Positions 33,996 to 44,400 of a stretch of DNA of 64,000 bases are shown piece by piece. This DNA comes from Sycobia sp. Sy_11 (Eukaryota > Arthropoda > Insecta > Hymenoptera > Epichrysomallidae), in assembly GCA_018907035.1 (NCBI GenBank), contig JACCIC010000167.1, forward strand, positions 620,001 to 684,000, read 5' to 3'. The first letter of the stretch is position 1, and each line of letters starts with the position of its first letter. Made by a program: the position numbers and the translations under genes. The notes under the pieces are model-generated. The model saw nothing but the letters and a program-made list of their open reading frames with translations, did not search any database and was not told the origin of the DNA.

Positions 33996-35281
33996 TCAGG
34001 TATGTGAATAAGCCTTTCCCGTTTTTTTTCAAATTTTGAGCCTTTATTGTGAAAAAATGGTTACAAATGAATTATTGAAAGTATTGGCCATCGCTAGCTA
34101 CAACATTTTCCCATCTTTCTGGCAACATACGAATCCCGTTGCGAAAAAATTCGACCGGTTTGGCCTCTATCCAGTCATCCACCCATTTTTTGGCTTCCTC
34201 GTAGGAATGGAAGTGCTGGTCAGCCAGGCCATGCGTCATCGATCTGAAGAGATGGTAATCAGACGGCGCAACGTCTGGACTATACGGCAGGTGGGGTAGG
34301 ACTTCCCATTTGAGCGTTTCTAAGTATGTTTTCACCGGCGGTGCAACATGTGGGCGAGCATTGTCATGTTGCAAAATAACTTTGTCGTGCCTGTCGGAGT
34401 ATTGTGGCCGTTTTTCTCGCAGTGCGCAGCTCAAACGCATCAATTGTCGTCGATAGACCTCGCCTGTGATCCTTTCATTCGGTTTCAGAAGCTCATAGTA
34501 AACCACACCTAGCTGATCCCACCATATACAGAGCATGAGCTTGGCGCCATGAATATTTGGCTTGGCCGTCGATGATGATGCATGGCCGGGTAGTCCCCAG
34601 GATTTTCTTCGCTTCGGATTATCGTAACGTATCCACTTTTCATCGCCAGTCACGATACGATGCAGAAAACCCTTTCTTTTATGTCGCTGAAGCAGCTGTT
34701 CGCAAGTGAAAAAACGCCGTTCGACGTCTCTCAGCTCCAGTTCGTACGGCACCCAATTTCCTTGCTTATGGATCATTCCCATGGCTTTCAAACGCTTGGA
34801 AATGGTTGTTCGATCAACTCCCAATGCTTCAGCAAGTTCTTCTTGCGTTGGACAAGAATCTTCTTCAAGCAAAGTCGCCAATTCTAGATCTTCAAAGATT
34901 TGCGGCCGCCCGGAACGCTCCTTGTCTTCCACGTCGAAATCACCGCTTTTGAAGCGTCGAAACCATCCGCGAACACTTGAATCATCGACACAACCTTCTC
35001 CATAAGCCTCCTGAAGTAATCGATGCGTCTCGGCAGCAGATTTCTTCAAATTGAACCAATAAAGTGAAACTTCCCGCAAATGACGTCAACTCGGCTCAAA
35101 TTTCGACATTTTTACGATATCAAAAATTTATGATGCGAAAAAATTTTAACTAATGTGTTAGTATGGAATTGTTGACATATGAATAAGCTTTGATTATCAC
35201 ATATGTAACCATTGAATACTCGCACAGTATTGGTGGCGCCATCTCTTACAAAAAACGGGAAAGACTTATTCACACTCCTAA
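33996..35281 (-). mobile_element. Full-length mariner, 1286 bp (copy 2), inside Copia
   Basis: Same family and exactly the same length as 19591-20876, in the opposite direction. TA duplication at 33994-33995 and 35282-35283. The TIRs match those of copy 1. It is inserted in Copia pol between the RT connection and RNase H, so it is younger than the Copia copy. Confidence 0.96.
34072..35109 (-). pseudogene. mariner transposase, 345 codons with one nonsense codon
   Basis: The true ATG is at 35109-35107 (MSKFEPS), followed by TGA at codon 8 (35088-35086), where copy 1 has CGA (Arg). From there the frame is open to the TAA at 34072-34074. Every domain is present: HTH pair, WVPYEL, TGDEKW, HDNARPH, SPDVAPSDYHLF (D34D), LPERWE. 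Only a handful of amino acids differ from copy 1. A protein starting downstream of the TGA would lack only the extreme N-terminus, but no suitable early ATG is present. Confidence 0.93.
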
Positions 35282-35968
35282 TAATTATTTTGATTCTGAT
35301 TGGGGTGGCCAAGAAGGTACTGATAGAAAAAGTACTACAGGCTACTTATTTAAGTTATTTGAAAAATGCACGATTTGCTGGCATACTAAAATACAAGCAT
35401 CTGCGGCAGTTTCTTCAACAGAGGCAGAATATATGGCTTTATTTGAAGGTGTTAAAGAAGCATTATGGCTAAAGTCTTTAATAAAAAATATATAAATTAA
35501 AATTATGAAACCGATTGTAATTTATGAAGACAATAACGGTTGTATTTGTATAAGTATAGCGAATAACCCAAGTAATCATAAGCGATCAAAACATATAGAT
35601 TTTAAATATAATTTCTCGAGAGAGCAAATATGAAAAATGTAATAATATTGAAACATATTTCCACAGGGGAGCAGATTGCTGATGTACTAACAAAGTCATT
35701 GCCAACTGTCAAATTCCTTGAATTCAGAAAAGAAATGGGCATGGAGAAATAATAAAATATAATTCATATTGATCTCATAAATATATTTTATATTAGTAAT
35801 AGAGACGGTTTGAATAGATTTTGCTGGGTTTCCCTATTCCTTGCAACAAATGTTGGACCATGTGTAATTTCCCAGAACAAACGAGGAAAGAATATTGACT
35901 GCAAGGAACTATCGTATATCTAATAATAAGTTTTATTTTATTATATATTATTGTATTTACTCAAGTAG

Positions 35969-35982
35969 CCTTTGAGGGGGCG
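35969..35982 (+). other. Polypurine tract of Copia element
   Basis: TTTGAGGGGGCG immediately before TGTTAGA. It is the usual plus-strand primer site in Copia elements and fixes the LTR start at 35983. Confidence 0.8.
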
Positions 35983-36321
35983 TGTTAGATTATTTTATCC
36001 TTCTATAAATAATAAAGTAAAAAATACTTGAAACTAAATATTGGACCGTATCATAAAAGGATGTAATCATATGTGTCCGCTGGGTCTTATTACGATCTGC
36101 GTCTTTGCTGCCCTGCGTGGCAAATGATTTATAAGTTTATTGTTTAGATGCCTGATATTTTTATATAGGTTTTAAGCTTCTCACAAGGGCTTGCAGAGTT
36201 TTCTTTATCGAGTACTGTAGTGAGTCTTGCGTTGTCCTTTCGTTTGAACAGACGTCTTTTCTTTCCTCGTCTGAAATAAAGTTCATGTTAAAAGATTATT
36301 TCATGTATGTTTATTTAAACA
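35983..36321 (+). repeat. Copia 3' LTR
   Basis: Starts TGTTAGATTATTTTATCC after the polypurine tract and ends near TTTAAACA (36321) or ATTCCA (36326). Inside are a TATA box TATAAATA at 36004-36011 and a poly(A) signal AATAAA at 36275-36280, placed as in Copia LTRs. No 5' LTR is present in the window for comparison. Confidence 0.8.
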
Positions 36322-36607
36322 TTCCACCTGCTATATTGAATCAAAATTTAATATGAATACTAAAAATTTGTTTTGAGAAATTCGATTCTACTTTTGACAA
36401 ATATTTATTAGCAATAAAGAAATATTTTTAAAAGCGCAATTTTTAATTTCGTATAATTCAAACAAACGTATAATTTCGTATAATTCAAAAAATGTGAAAT
36501 GGAACTTATTAAACCGTCATTTTCGTGATCTCCAACTATGTAAACATACACTATATATTATATTGCAATGAAGAATAATTATCTGTATGTATTTTTCTTA
36601 TATATTC

Positions 36608-36610
<3 letters not shown>
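36322..36610. other. AT-rich interval, no gene seen
   Basis: Contains only a short local repeat of TATAATTTCGTATAATTCAAA-type sequence near 36450-36490. Confidence 0.5.

Positions 36611-36645
<35 letters not shown>
36611..36645. repeat. (TA)n microsatellite
   Basis: About 35 bp of TA repeats ending at the start of repeat A. Confidence 0.97.
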
Positions 36646-36647
<2 letters not shown>

Positions 36648-36879
36648 CGTTCCTGTCCCCCCTCGGGTAGCTTACGCGGTATTTTCCAGGGTAATTTGAG
36701 AGGGGTGGAAGTATATTCGGAATTGGACGGCGGCTCAAGAAAATAACTTAATAGAACATAGTATATTTTCTTATAACAAAAAATATAAATTTATTTAAAA
36801 AATTCTCTTCTTTTGGCAAAACTCTGAAACAAACAAAATAAAACAAAATAATTACTTAAAAGAAGTAAATTTAATTTAA

Positions 36880-36883
<4 letters not shown>
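36646..36883 (+). repeat. LTR-like repeat family A, copy 2
   Basis: TAACGTTCCTG, CCCTCGGGTAGC, TACGCGGTATTTTCCAGGG, GAGAGGGGTGGAAGTAT and GGACGGCGGCTC match 22092-22240 in order. The last 100 bp is A-rich in both copies. It lies between two (TA)n tracts. Confidence 0.6.
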
Positions 36884-36932
<49 letters not shown>

Positions 36933-36937
36933 TATAT
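36884..36937. repeat. (TA)n microsatellite hosting Gypsy insertion
   Basis: About 54 bp of TA repeats with one interruption (TATGTATA). The Gypsy 5' LTR begins at its end, and TA repeats resume after the 3' LTR at 46377. Confidence 0.97.
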
Positions 36938-37885
36938 TGTGACGAGGAACGCAAGCACTGCGTGCGCCTGCCTTCCCCGTCCCGTTGCTCTCTCTCCAGC
37001 TGTAGCATGTACATATTTATCTGTATATTTATATGTAGAAATGTTTATATGTTGCAGGCCGACGCACAACCACCGGCGGAGAGGTAAGTGAGAGAGAGAG
37101 CGGGGAATGGGGAGAGACGGCCACGCGCGCGAAGGAGGAGATAGAGAGAAGGCAGCGAGCTTTGAACACGCGTTTTAGCCGGCTTTTCGCTCCACGTGCT
37201 TTGTTTTCTTTGCTGTTACGGTGTCGTCTTGGTCATCGTCTACGGGAACACGCCTCGTGCTCCACGTGTTCCCCCTCGCTACGTACCTCTTCTTCGGGGA
37301 GGGTACACTCCCGAACGCGCGTGTTTGTGCCACGGCATTGTGTGTGCGTGTAGCGCACTCGCACTGAGGACGGGCCCGAGCGGACGCACTTGTCGCCAGA
37401 CCCCGTCTCCGCGGAATAACCGCCCCATCCCGGGCTTTCTGGACGGCGACGTCACCGCCGCTCCCGGTGAAGGAAGGTGCTGCTGCCGGACGAGGACACG
37501 CTGCGGGATCATCGAGCCCCGACTCGCTGTAAGTGGCAGCCCCTTTTTTTTCTCTCTCTCTCTCTCTTCCCGAACGCCCCGCGCGCCGTCGCCCCGGCGA
37601 CCCTCGGCCTGCGTCCCGCACGCCTCATATATAGGCGCTGCGTTGTATTCTTGTTTGCACGGCGTTATTAAACCTTGTTTGAATTTTAATTATTTTTATT
37701 TCATTATTTCGTGTGTGGTCCGTTAGCCGCCCTACCTCACGCGCAATCCTGAACGCGATATTCGCCCCTCGCGAACCGCCCCTCTCCCTTGCCGAAATCC
37801 TTCGGGGCTAAGCCCAGCCGGGCACAGATTTGCAACGGCCGTGCCCGCCGTCCTCGTGCTCGAGGCGGACACGCGCACCGTTACA
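36938..37885 (+). repeat. Gypsy 5' LTR (948 bp)
   Basis: Begins TGTGACGAGGAACGC and ends CACCGTTACA. By eye it differs from the 3' LTR at two bases and one T in a T/CT run. A TATATAG box lies at 37628-37634, and an ATTAAA-type poly(A) signal at 37668-37673 follows it closely. GT-AG donor-like sites (GAGGTAAGT near 37083, CTGTAAGTG near 37529) are visible. The open frames inside it are repeated in the 3' LTR and I do not take them for genes. Confidence 0.96.
37628..37634 (+). promoter_or_regulatory. TATA-like box in Gypsy 5' LTR
   Basis: TATATAG, the only TATA-like element in the GC-rich half of the LTR. Transcription would start about 25-30 bp on, near 37655. The same box is in the 3' LTR at about 46119. 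Confidence 0.45.
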
Positions 37886-37903
37886 TGGCGCCCAACGCGA
37901 TCT
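37886..37903 (+). other. tRNA primer binding site of Gypsy element
   Basis: TGGCGCCCAACGCGATC starts at the base after the 5' LTR. TGG as the complement of a tRNA CCA end is the hallmark. I do not assign the tRNA. Confidence 0.8.
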
Positions 37904-38785
37904 CGGGATCGCACTTTATAGAAGAATATTTTATATATCTTTATATATATCATTACATATATACATTTTATAATATATATGTAATAATATATTGTATTAT
38001 AGTGCCCCGGCGAATATTCGCAAGTGACGCGGATGCGCAAAAATAATTTAATAATTTTATTATATTGAAAATTAGAATATTACAGAGTGCGAACGCACAG
38101 TACATCGCGAGTGTTTACGTTGCGAGCTCGTAGATGTAAACACTCTCGAAGTCGGCCAAGGCCAACGGCAATTCGGCGAAAGCGGCTGAAAAGCAGCACA
38201 AATGAAATATAATGCCGAATACGGTAATATAATATTTGTGCAGTTTTTCAAGCAAAACTAACTTTAAGTTAAATAGACACATATACATTAATTTATATAA
38301 TATTGATATATATATATATTAAGTGGATGTAACTTTAAAATTTAGCTTAAATTAAATATGTGAATTCCATCTAAGCTAAACTAAAATTAATCAATAATTA
38401 ATTTTTAAGATAGCGTAATATGAAAATATAACTGATATAAATAGATTCACATTCGCCATTATAATATAATAATAAAATTTTCGCCGTTACAGACATAAGG
38501 AACATTTAGTGTAAATTAAATATAATTAAAAGTTCTCTTCATTATACATAGTCGACTATAAATAGCGAAGTCAGCGATCTGTGTATACTCACATACACAC
38601 ACCACCGCGACTCTACGCTGTACATACAGTGTACATGCGACTAACGCAAATTTTTCTTTGCTCTCAATTTAATTTGATCAAAATTGATTATCCCCTTTAT
38701 GCTTTTCGCTTTCGGATCTTCATTTTGATATTGTAATATCTCTAATATTCGTGCAGTATAATTTAAAAATTAAAAATTTTTTTTT
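37904..38785 (+). other. Gypsy 5' leader, first part
   Basis: AT-rich untranslated leader with short upstream frames and no homology to proteins. A TATAAATAG near 38558 could act as an internal promoter, but there is no further support. Confidence 0.5.
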
Positions 38786-39143
38786 GAAAACTAAAAATTA
38801 AAATTTTTTTTTTTTTTTTTTCTTGAAAACTAAAAATTAAATTTTTTTTTCCGAAAACTAAAAATTAAAAAAATTTTTTTTTTTTTTTTTTGAAAACTAA
38901 AATTTAAAAAATTTTTTTTTTGGAAAACTAAAAATTGAAAATTTTTTTTTTTTTTTGAAAACTAAAATTTAAAAATTTTTTTTTTTTTTTTTTGAAAACT
39001 AAAAATAAAAAATTTTTTTTTTTCTTCCGAAAACTAAAAACTAAAATTTTTTTTTTTGAAAACTAAAATTAAATTTTTTTTTAATTTTTTTTCCTTTTTT
39101 TTTTTTTGAAAACGAAAAATTGAAAATTTTTTTTTTTTTTTTA
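38786..39143 (+). repeat. A/T-tract tandem array in Gypsy leader
   Basis: About ten units, each GAAAACTAAAAATTAAA (with small changes) followed by 8-20 T. GAAAAC occurs at about 38786, 38824, 38853, 38892, 38923, 38957, 38994, 39029, 39058 and 39108. Unit spacing varies from 29 to 50 bp because the T-run length varies. The A-rich part can pair with the neighbouring T-run. Confidence 0.92.
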
Positions 39144-39534
39144 TATTTTTGTATTTTTTTTTACATTGCTTAAAAAATATAAAAAGGAAAAAACTATTAC
39201 AATTTCAAAATAAATCTTTTTTTGGAAACTCGAGAATCCGAAAGCCGAAATAAGAATTCTGGAAAAATTTTTGGTGAATTTTTTGACAATTTTTGAAAAT
39301 TGTTGAATTCTTTTTCTCTTATATTTTCTGTTTTTTTTTGCGTCAGTCGCCCCTAATTTTTGCGTTTTCGCCCTCGCACTCCACTATCTCTTGAGATTGC
39401 CGGCTTTTAATTATTTGCTTTTAATTATTTAATCGAAAACTTTGGCTGTAACGCTCTATTTTTCTCACGTTGTTTTTTTCTTTTTCCGTTTGTTCGTTTG
39501 TCTTCTTCTAATTTTCAACGAAAAGAAATAAAAG
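39144..39534 (+). other. Gypsy leader before gag
   Basis: T-rich untranslated leader, ending AAGAAATAAAAGATGG at the gag ATG. The preceding A-rich bases suit an insect translation start. Confidence 0.5.
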
Positions 39535-41499
39535 ATGGCAAATCCGCCAAACGAATTTAACGACTGGCTTCAAAGCCTATGTGAGGAAGAAACAAACCTA
39601 ATTACAGCGGAACTAGAATTAAAAAATGAGGGTTCCCCATTTCAAAGGGCTGCTAGGCTATACCATAGACTAGCAGGAAATTATAGCCCAGGAGATTTTG
39701 TGGAATGCGAGAGTGACAGTGATAGTATAAAAACACGCACGCGAAGAGATAAAAATCTGTTAAAGATAATCGTCACCTCGACAATGCGCGACGCAACAAA
39801 AACTTATATTTTGGATCGAATGGAAGCGACGTACGCCGAACAAGCGGACGGATCAGCTGACATACAGCAGGCTCGGGAAATTTACCCGAGCACAGATCAA
39901 AGAAATATAACAACAGCTGTCGATCACCAAATACAAAATCTGATCGACTTCAATTTGGCCGAGATGAACAGGCATGAACCGCTCGCATGGAGCACTGCCA
40001 ACGAATCGCCGATTCAGGCAGCCACCACGAGCGTAATTACGCCTCCCGACTTGGGTGTCACGAATGACACCACACGTCGAACCCAAGTCGCATCTCAGGC
40101 GACAAATACAACAGTCGAGCCTCAACCGACTGACCTCGAAAACAATGTAAACCTTCGTCAGGGATTACATGGCCTGCAAAATATGCTGCAAACTTGGATG
40201 CAACACCAAAACTGCACTGTCCAAGATTTGCAGCAGAGGCAAAGTGAGATGCACGCTACGCTAGCCAGCATCCAGCAGCAGCTGCAGAAATCGGCGCGAC
40301 GCGACCGTGTCACTTTCCAAGACACGTACGATCTGCAATACGTGGAAAGTGACAAAAACCTCAACAATAATAGGTTTGTAGGGTCGACCGGCGAGCCTAC
40401 GTTTTCGGCTCCTTGCCACCCTCGGTACCAAAGGCCTGGAAGGGGGGGACATCACATGGATCGAGATGTGATGAGCTCGCCCGCGAATACAACGCGATCA
40501 ACGCTGTCAAGCACCTTGGCCCAGCGCACGGATATTGGTAAGACCGTGCGCCAATGGAAAATTAGATTCAATGGTGCCAAGGGGAAAAGTGTAGAAGAAT
40601 TTCTGCAAAGGATCGCGGAATGTCGCAGGTTGACACCGCTCACGGACGAGGACATGCTCAATGCCATGACGGAGCTCCTCGACGGTGTCGCCCTGCATTG
40701 GTACCGTCTATCTCGGAAGGACTGGACCACGTGGCAAGAGTTCTGCCACGCAGCCCGGAGCTGCTACGGCGTCGATCGACGCTTCCAAGCTGAGCTAATC
40801 AGCGAAGCGCAGCGGCGTACGCAGGCGAAGCGCGAGCCAACACGTGACTACGTGTTTTGTTTGTTAACGATTCTCAATCGGTTCGAAGAACCATGGTCGG
40901 ACGACAAGCAACTCGCCCTGATATACCGTAATCTACTCCCGGAGATACAGAAGTTAGTTCCGCGGGAGAAGATTACGAGCGTCAATCGGCTAATCGAGCT
41001 TGCTCGAGAGGCCGAATGCGTCCTCGATGCGGAGCGAAATTATAAGCCACCGCCATCACCCGAGGACTGCATAATGCCCGAAGTGGCCTTCCATGCGGCC
41101 GACACGTCTCGAACGCGCCCGAAACCAAGAATCACGGCCGTGGACGTGAAGCCGCCCAACTTCAAAGCTCTGGTGCGAGAAGTTTTACAAGAGGCTGGCT
41201 TTAGAGCCACCTCACCTGATTTAGAGGCGCCAGGCGTCGCAACCCTTATCCCGAAAAGGAGCGGTCGCGATTCACGCCCGAGGTCGCCGCGTACAGGAAA
41301 AACCAGAGCGCCGACCTCACCTAAGTCGGAGAGGAAGCCCTCCTTCAAAGGAAAGCTGGTGCACGAGCCCCTCAGTGACAAGAACAAAGGTCGGACAGCA
41401 GGTCCTGATCCGCGGTTCTTGTGCTGGGGCTGTAGTTGGCCTGGCCACACCTTGCGCAGCTGTCCCGAGTGTTCGGGAAACGCGAAAAAGGGCGAGTAA
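39535..41499 (+). CDS. gag: Gypsy Gag polyprotein, intact (654 aa)
   Basis: Structural protein that forms the virus-like particle and packages RNA. ATG at 39535 (MANPPNEFNDW) is the first ATG of the frame and lies after an A-rich context. The N-terminal 330 residues are polar with Gln-rich stretches (about residues 210-255, coiled-coil-like). Residues 335-500 hold the retrotransposon gag domain (VRQWKIRFNGAKG, VEEFLQRIAE, ALHWYRL, QREPTRDYV-like, LNRFEEPW). A basic linker follows, then one zinc knuckle CWGCSWPGHTLRSC with C630, C633, H638 and C643. No stop or frameshift. It overlaps pol by 64 bp. Confidence 0.95.
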   Translation: MANPPNEFNDWLQSLCEEETNLITAELELKNEGSPFQRAARLYHRLAGNYSPGDFVECESDSDSIKTRTRRDKNLLKIIVTSTMRDATKTYILDRMEATYAEQADGSADIQQAREIYPSTDQRNITTAVDHQIQNLIDFNLAEMNRHEPLAWSTANESPIQAATTSVITPPDLGVTNDTTRRTQVASQATNTTVEPQPTDLENNVNLRQGLHGLQNMLQTWMQHQNCTVQDLQQRQSEMHATLASIQQQLQKSARRDRVTFQDTYDLQYVESDKNLNNNRFVGSTGEPTFSAPCHPRYQRPGRGGHHMDRDVMSSPANTTRSTLSSTLAQRTDIGKTVRQWKIRFNGAKGKSVEEFLQRIAECRRLTPLTDEDMLNAMTELLDGVALHWYRLSRKDWTTWQEFCHAARSCYGVDRRFQAELISEAQRRTQAKREPTRDYVFCLLTILNRFEEPWSDDKQLALIYRNLLPEIQKLVPREKITSVNRLIELAREAECVLDAERNYKPPPSPEDCIMPEVAFHAADTSRTRPKPRITAVDVKPPNFKALVREVLQEAGFRATSPDLEAPGVATLIPKRSGRDSRPRSPRTGKTRAPTSPKSERKPSFKGKLVHEPLSDKNKGRTAGPDPRFLCWGCSWPGHTLRSCPECSGNAKKGE

Positions 41500-44400
41500 T
41501 TGAGGTCCAACTCGCCCCTACGCTCCGTGAGACCTCTGAAGATCAGCATGCAGCTGCGAGGACACAGGGTAATGATGATTGCCCCCTCCTGTCTGTAAAG
41601 GAGGAGCATCACGACCGTGACTCCGCTGACTCAGCCACAAGTGTCGACCCCGATCGGTATTCACAATGGTGGGTACAGGTAGGCATAGGCGAGTTTCGCA
41701 TTCATGCACTGCTGGATGCAGGGGCTGCTCGTACAGCTCTCGGAGCAATCGGCCTGCAGATTGCATCTGCCCTCGGTCGTCTAGTTCGACCCTTTCCTGG
41801 ATCTGGCGCTCGACTCGCCACGGGAAAAATTGAGCCGATAATAGGCCAGGTGGCCCTTCCGTTTGCCATAGCAGACGTAGAAATGGAGCTAGACGTCATC
41901 ATAATTCCAGACTTGGAAAATGACTGTCTGCTCGGTGCAGACTTCTACCGCGCCTTCAATGCGGTCATCCACCCGCGCGACAACACCATGTCGATCGAGG
42001 GTGCTGCGGATTTCGTTCCGTTACAACTCTGCACCGTCTCAGTTACCTCGGCGTATTCGCTTGCCTCTATAGGCTTGGCCGATATTGACGATAGTCAACG
42101 CCGAGCTCTCGAGGAACTCCTCGACCGGATGCTGCCTCCGGCTGATCAGCCTCTGGGCTGCACGCATCTGACCGACCACGTGATCGATGTCGGCGATGCT
42201 AAGCCGATTAAGCAGCGTTATTATCCGGTCTCTCAGAAGATAGAGCTGGAAATGCATGCGCAAGTTCGCAAGATGCTTGATCAGGGCGTAATTCGCAGGT
42301 CAACCAGCGAATGGTCTAGCCCCGTCGTGATGGTTCGCAAGAGCGATGGGAGCTACCGATTCTGTGTGGACTATCGCAAATTGAATTCCGTGTCCAAGGT
42401 CAGCGCGTACCCGCTTCCTTACATGGACGTAATCTTACGGAAACTGAGAAATGCGCGATACATCTCCACCCTGGACCTCAGCAGCGCCTACCATCAGGTC
42501 CCTCTTCGTGAGGAATCGCGACACCTCTCTGCCTTCACGGTTCCAGGCATGGGGTTATTCGAATGGACCCGTATGCCATATGGTGTCGCCGGTGGCCCTG
42601 CCACCTTTCAGCAGTTAAGCGATAAGCTGATCGGCCCTGAAATGGAGCCGGTGGCCTTCGCCTACCTCGATGATGTGATCATCGCTACGGAGAGCTTTGA
42701 CGAGCACCTCAGGTGGCTCGAACATATCCTGAGACGGATTTCCGATGCCGGCTTGACCATCAATCGGCAGAAGAGTAAATTCGGACTCGCGGAGGTACGG
42801 TTCCTCGGCGTCCTCGTGGATCGTGACGGTTTTCGACCCGATCCGGATAAGATTGCACCAATCTTGACTTACGCCGCACCAAAGAACCTGAAGCAGCTCC
42901 GTAGGTTTTTAGGCCTTGCGTCCTGGTATCGCAAGTTCTTAGAGAACTTCGCAACGCTTGCTGAGCCTCTCACCCGATTAACCAAGAAGAACATCAAGTA
43001 CCATTGGGGAGAAGAGCAACAGCAAGCCTTCGAACAAATCCGGGCGCTCGTCGCATCTGCACCCGTCCTTTCTCGACCGTCGTTTGGAGAAACGTTCGTC
43101 GTCCAAACGGACGCCAGCGACTCAGGACTAGGCGCTGTACTCACGCAAGCCGTTGATGGCGTGGAGCGCGTGCTCTCCTACGCTAGTCGCACGATGACTG
43201 CGGCTGAGCGTAACTATTCGGTCACCGAACGTGAGTGCCTCGCCGTGCTATGGGCTGTGCGTAAATTCCGCCCGTACGTCGAGGGCTATCACTTCCAGGT
43301 GATAACCGATCACAGCAGCCTTCGTTGGCTGCACTCATTGAGCAACCCCACGGGCAGACTCGCCCGTTGGGACTTGGAATTGCAGGGATACGACTACGAA
43401 GTGATCCATCGGAAAGGTACCTTGAATTGCGTACCAGACGCCCTCTCTCGTTTGTACGAAGACGAGCCGACCTGCGAAGTCGCCTCCCTCGGCGTCACCG
43501 ATGTGCAAGACCCCTGGTATTTGCGCCTTCGTAAGAAAGTGGTGAGCGATCCGACCAACCTCCCATGGTGGAAAGTCGTTGGGCAGCGACTATACTACTA
43601 CCGTCCCGATCCGGCCGTCGAAGATTTAGTAGACGACCAGGATGCGTGGAAGTTAGTAGTGCCTAAAGAAGATCGTCGTACCGTTCTGCATGAATGTCAT
43701 GAGGAGCCCACAGCTGGTCATTTCGGACGCCATAAAACATATGACCGAATTGCACGATCATACTATTGGCCATCAATGCACAAAGATGTGACACAATTTG
43801 TCCGTGACTGCACCGTGTGCCAACAATGTAAGGTACAGCAGACTGCACCAGCTGGCCTGATGGGCCATCGAACGGTCACCCGCCCTTGGGAAATAGTAGC
43901 TGGAGATGTGATGGGTCCATTTCTGCGATCTACCCGGGGATACGAGTATTTGCTCGTCTTCATGGATCTATTCACTCGCTGGGTAGAATGTATCCCCATC
44001 AGAAAGGCGAATGCGCAAACGATTCGCCGCGAGTTGAAAGATCGCGTATTTTTACGCTTTGGTACGCCCGAAGTATTCCTATCGGACAATGGCACCGAAT
44101 TTCGTAATAAAATCATTGAGAAATTCCTTGTGGAGCGTGGGGTGGAGCATTCCACGATACCTCCTTATCACGCTCAAGCCAATCCGGTAGAGAGGGTCAA
44201 TAGGACTCTGAAGACCGCGATAATCGCCTTCATTGAGGAGTCTCACAGTACTTGGGATGCGCACATCGCCGAGCTCATGTTCGCGTACAATACATCCGTA
44301 CAAGACTCCATTGGCGTAAGTCCGGCCTTCCTTAACACGGGTCGTCACCCCTCAGCCCCTGGCACACATCGTCGCCAGGAGGAGCAGCGCGCACAGATTG

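Larger units (their letters stand above)
32300..35752 (+). pseudogene. Copia pol (RT and RNase H), broken, in two pieces
   Basis: Pieces: pre-RT linker (ARDVIDDELNF near 32320), RT N-terminus 32898-33302 (WILVSKPQNKN, KYKARLVARGFNKKY, DYNEIFAPVPRI, MDVKIAFLNGSLQKEIY), LYEDDLVIVTAD (about 33432-33465, where active enzymes have YVDD), FLGIEI, and ERVLRYLKGS (33910-33945). The mariner comes next. Then RNase H resumes at 35282: FDSDWGG, DRKSTTGY, SSTEAEYMALFEGVKEALW, EDNNGCI, NHKRSKHID, and GEQIADVLTKSLP, ending at TAA 35750-35752. Many stops and shifts are present. Once the mariner and one TA are discounted, the frame is continuous across the insertion point. Confidence 0.88.
32280..36321 (+). 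mobile_element. Ty1/Copia retrotransposon, 5' truncated, split by a mariner
   Basis: Copia pol from just before the RT, through RT and RNase H, then a polypurine tract and a 3' LTR beginning TGTTAGA at 35983. A 1286 bp mariner on the minus strand interrupts it at 33996-35281. The 5' LTR, gag, protease and integrase core are absent from the left side, which begins in AT-rich DNA. Confidence 0.9.

Noticed and set aside
37162..38046. Open frames in the Gypsy 5' LTR and leader (also 45357-46217 in the 3' LTR)
   Set aside because: They lie wholly or mostly inside LTRs on both strands in GC-rich DNA with no domain. They recur only because the LTR is duplicated.
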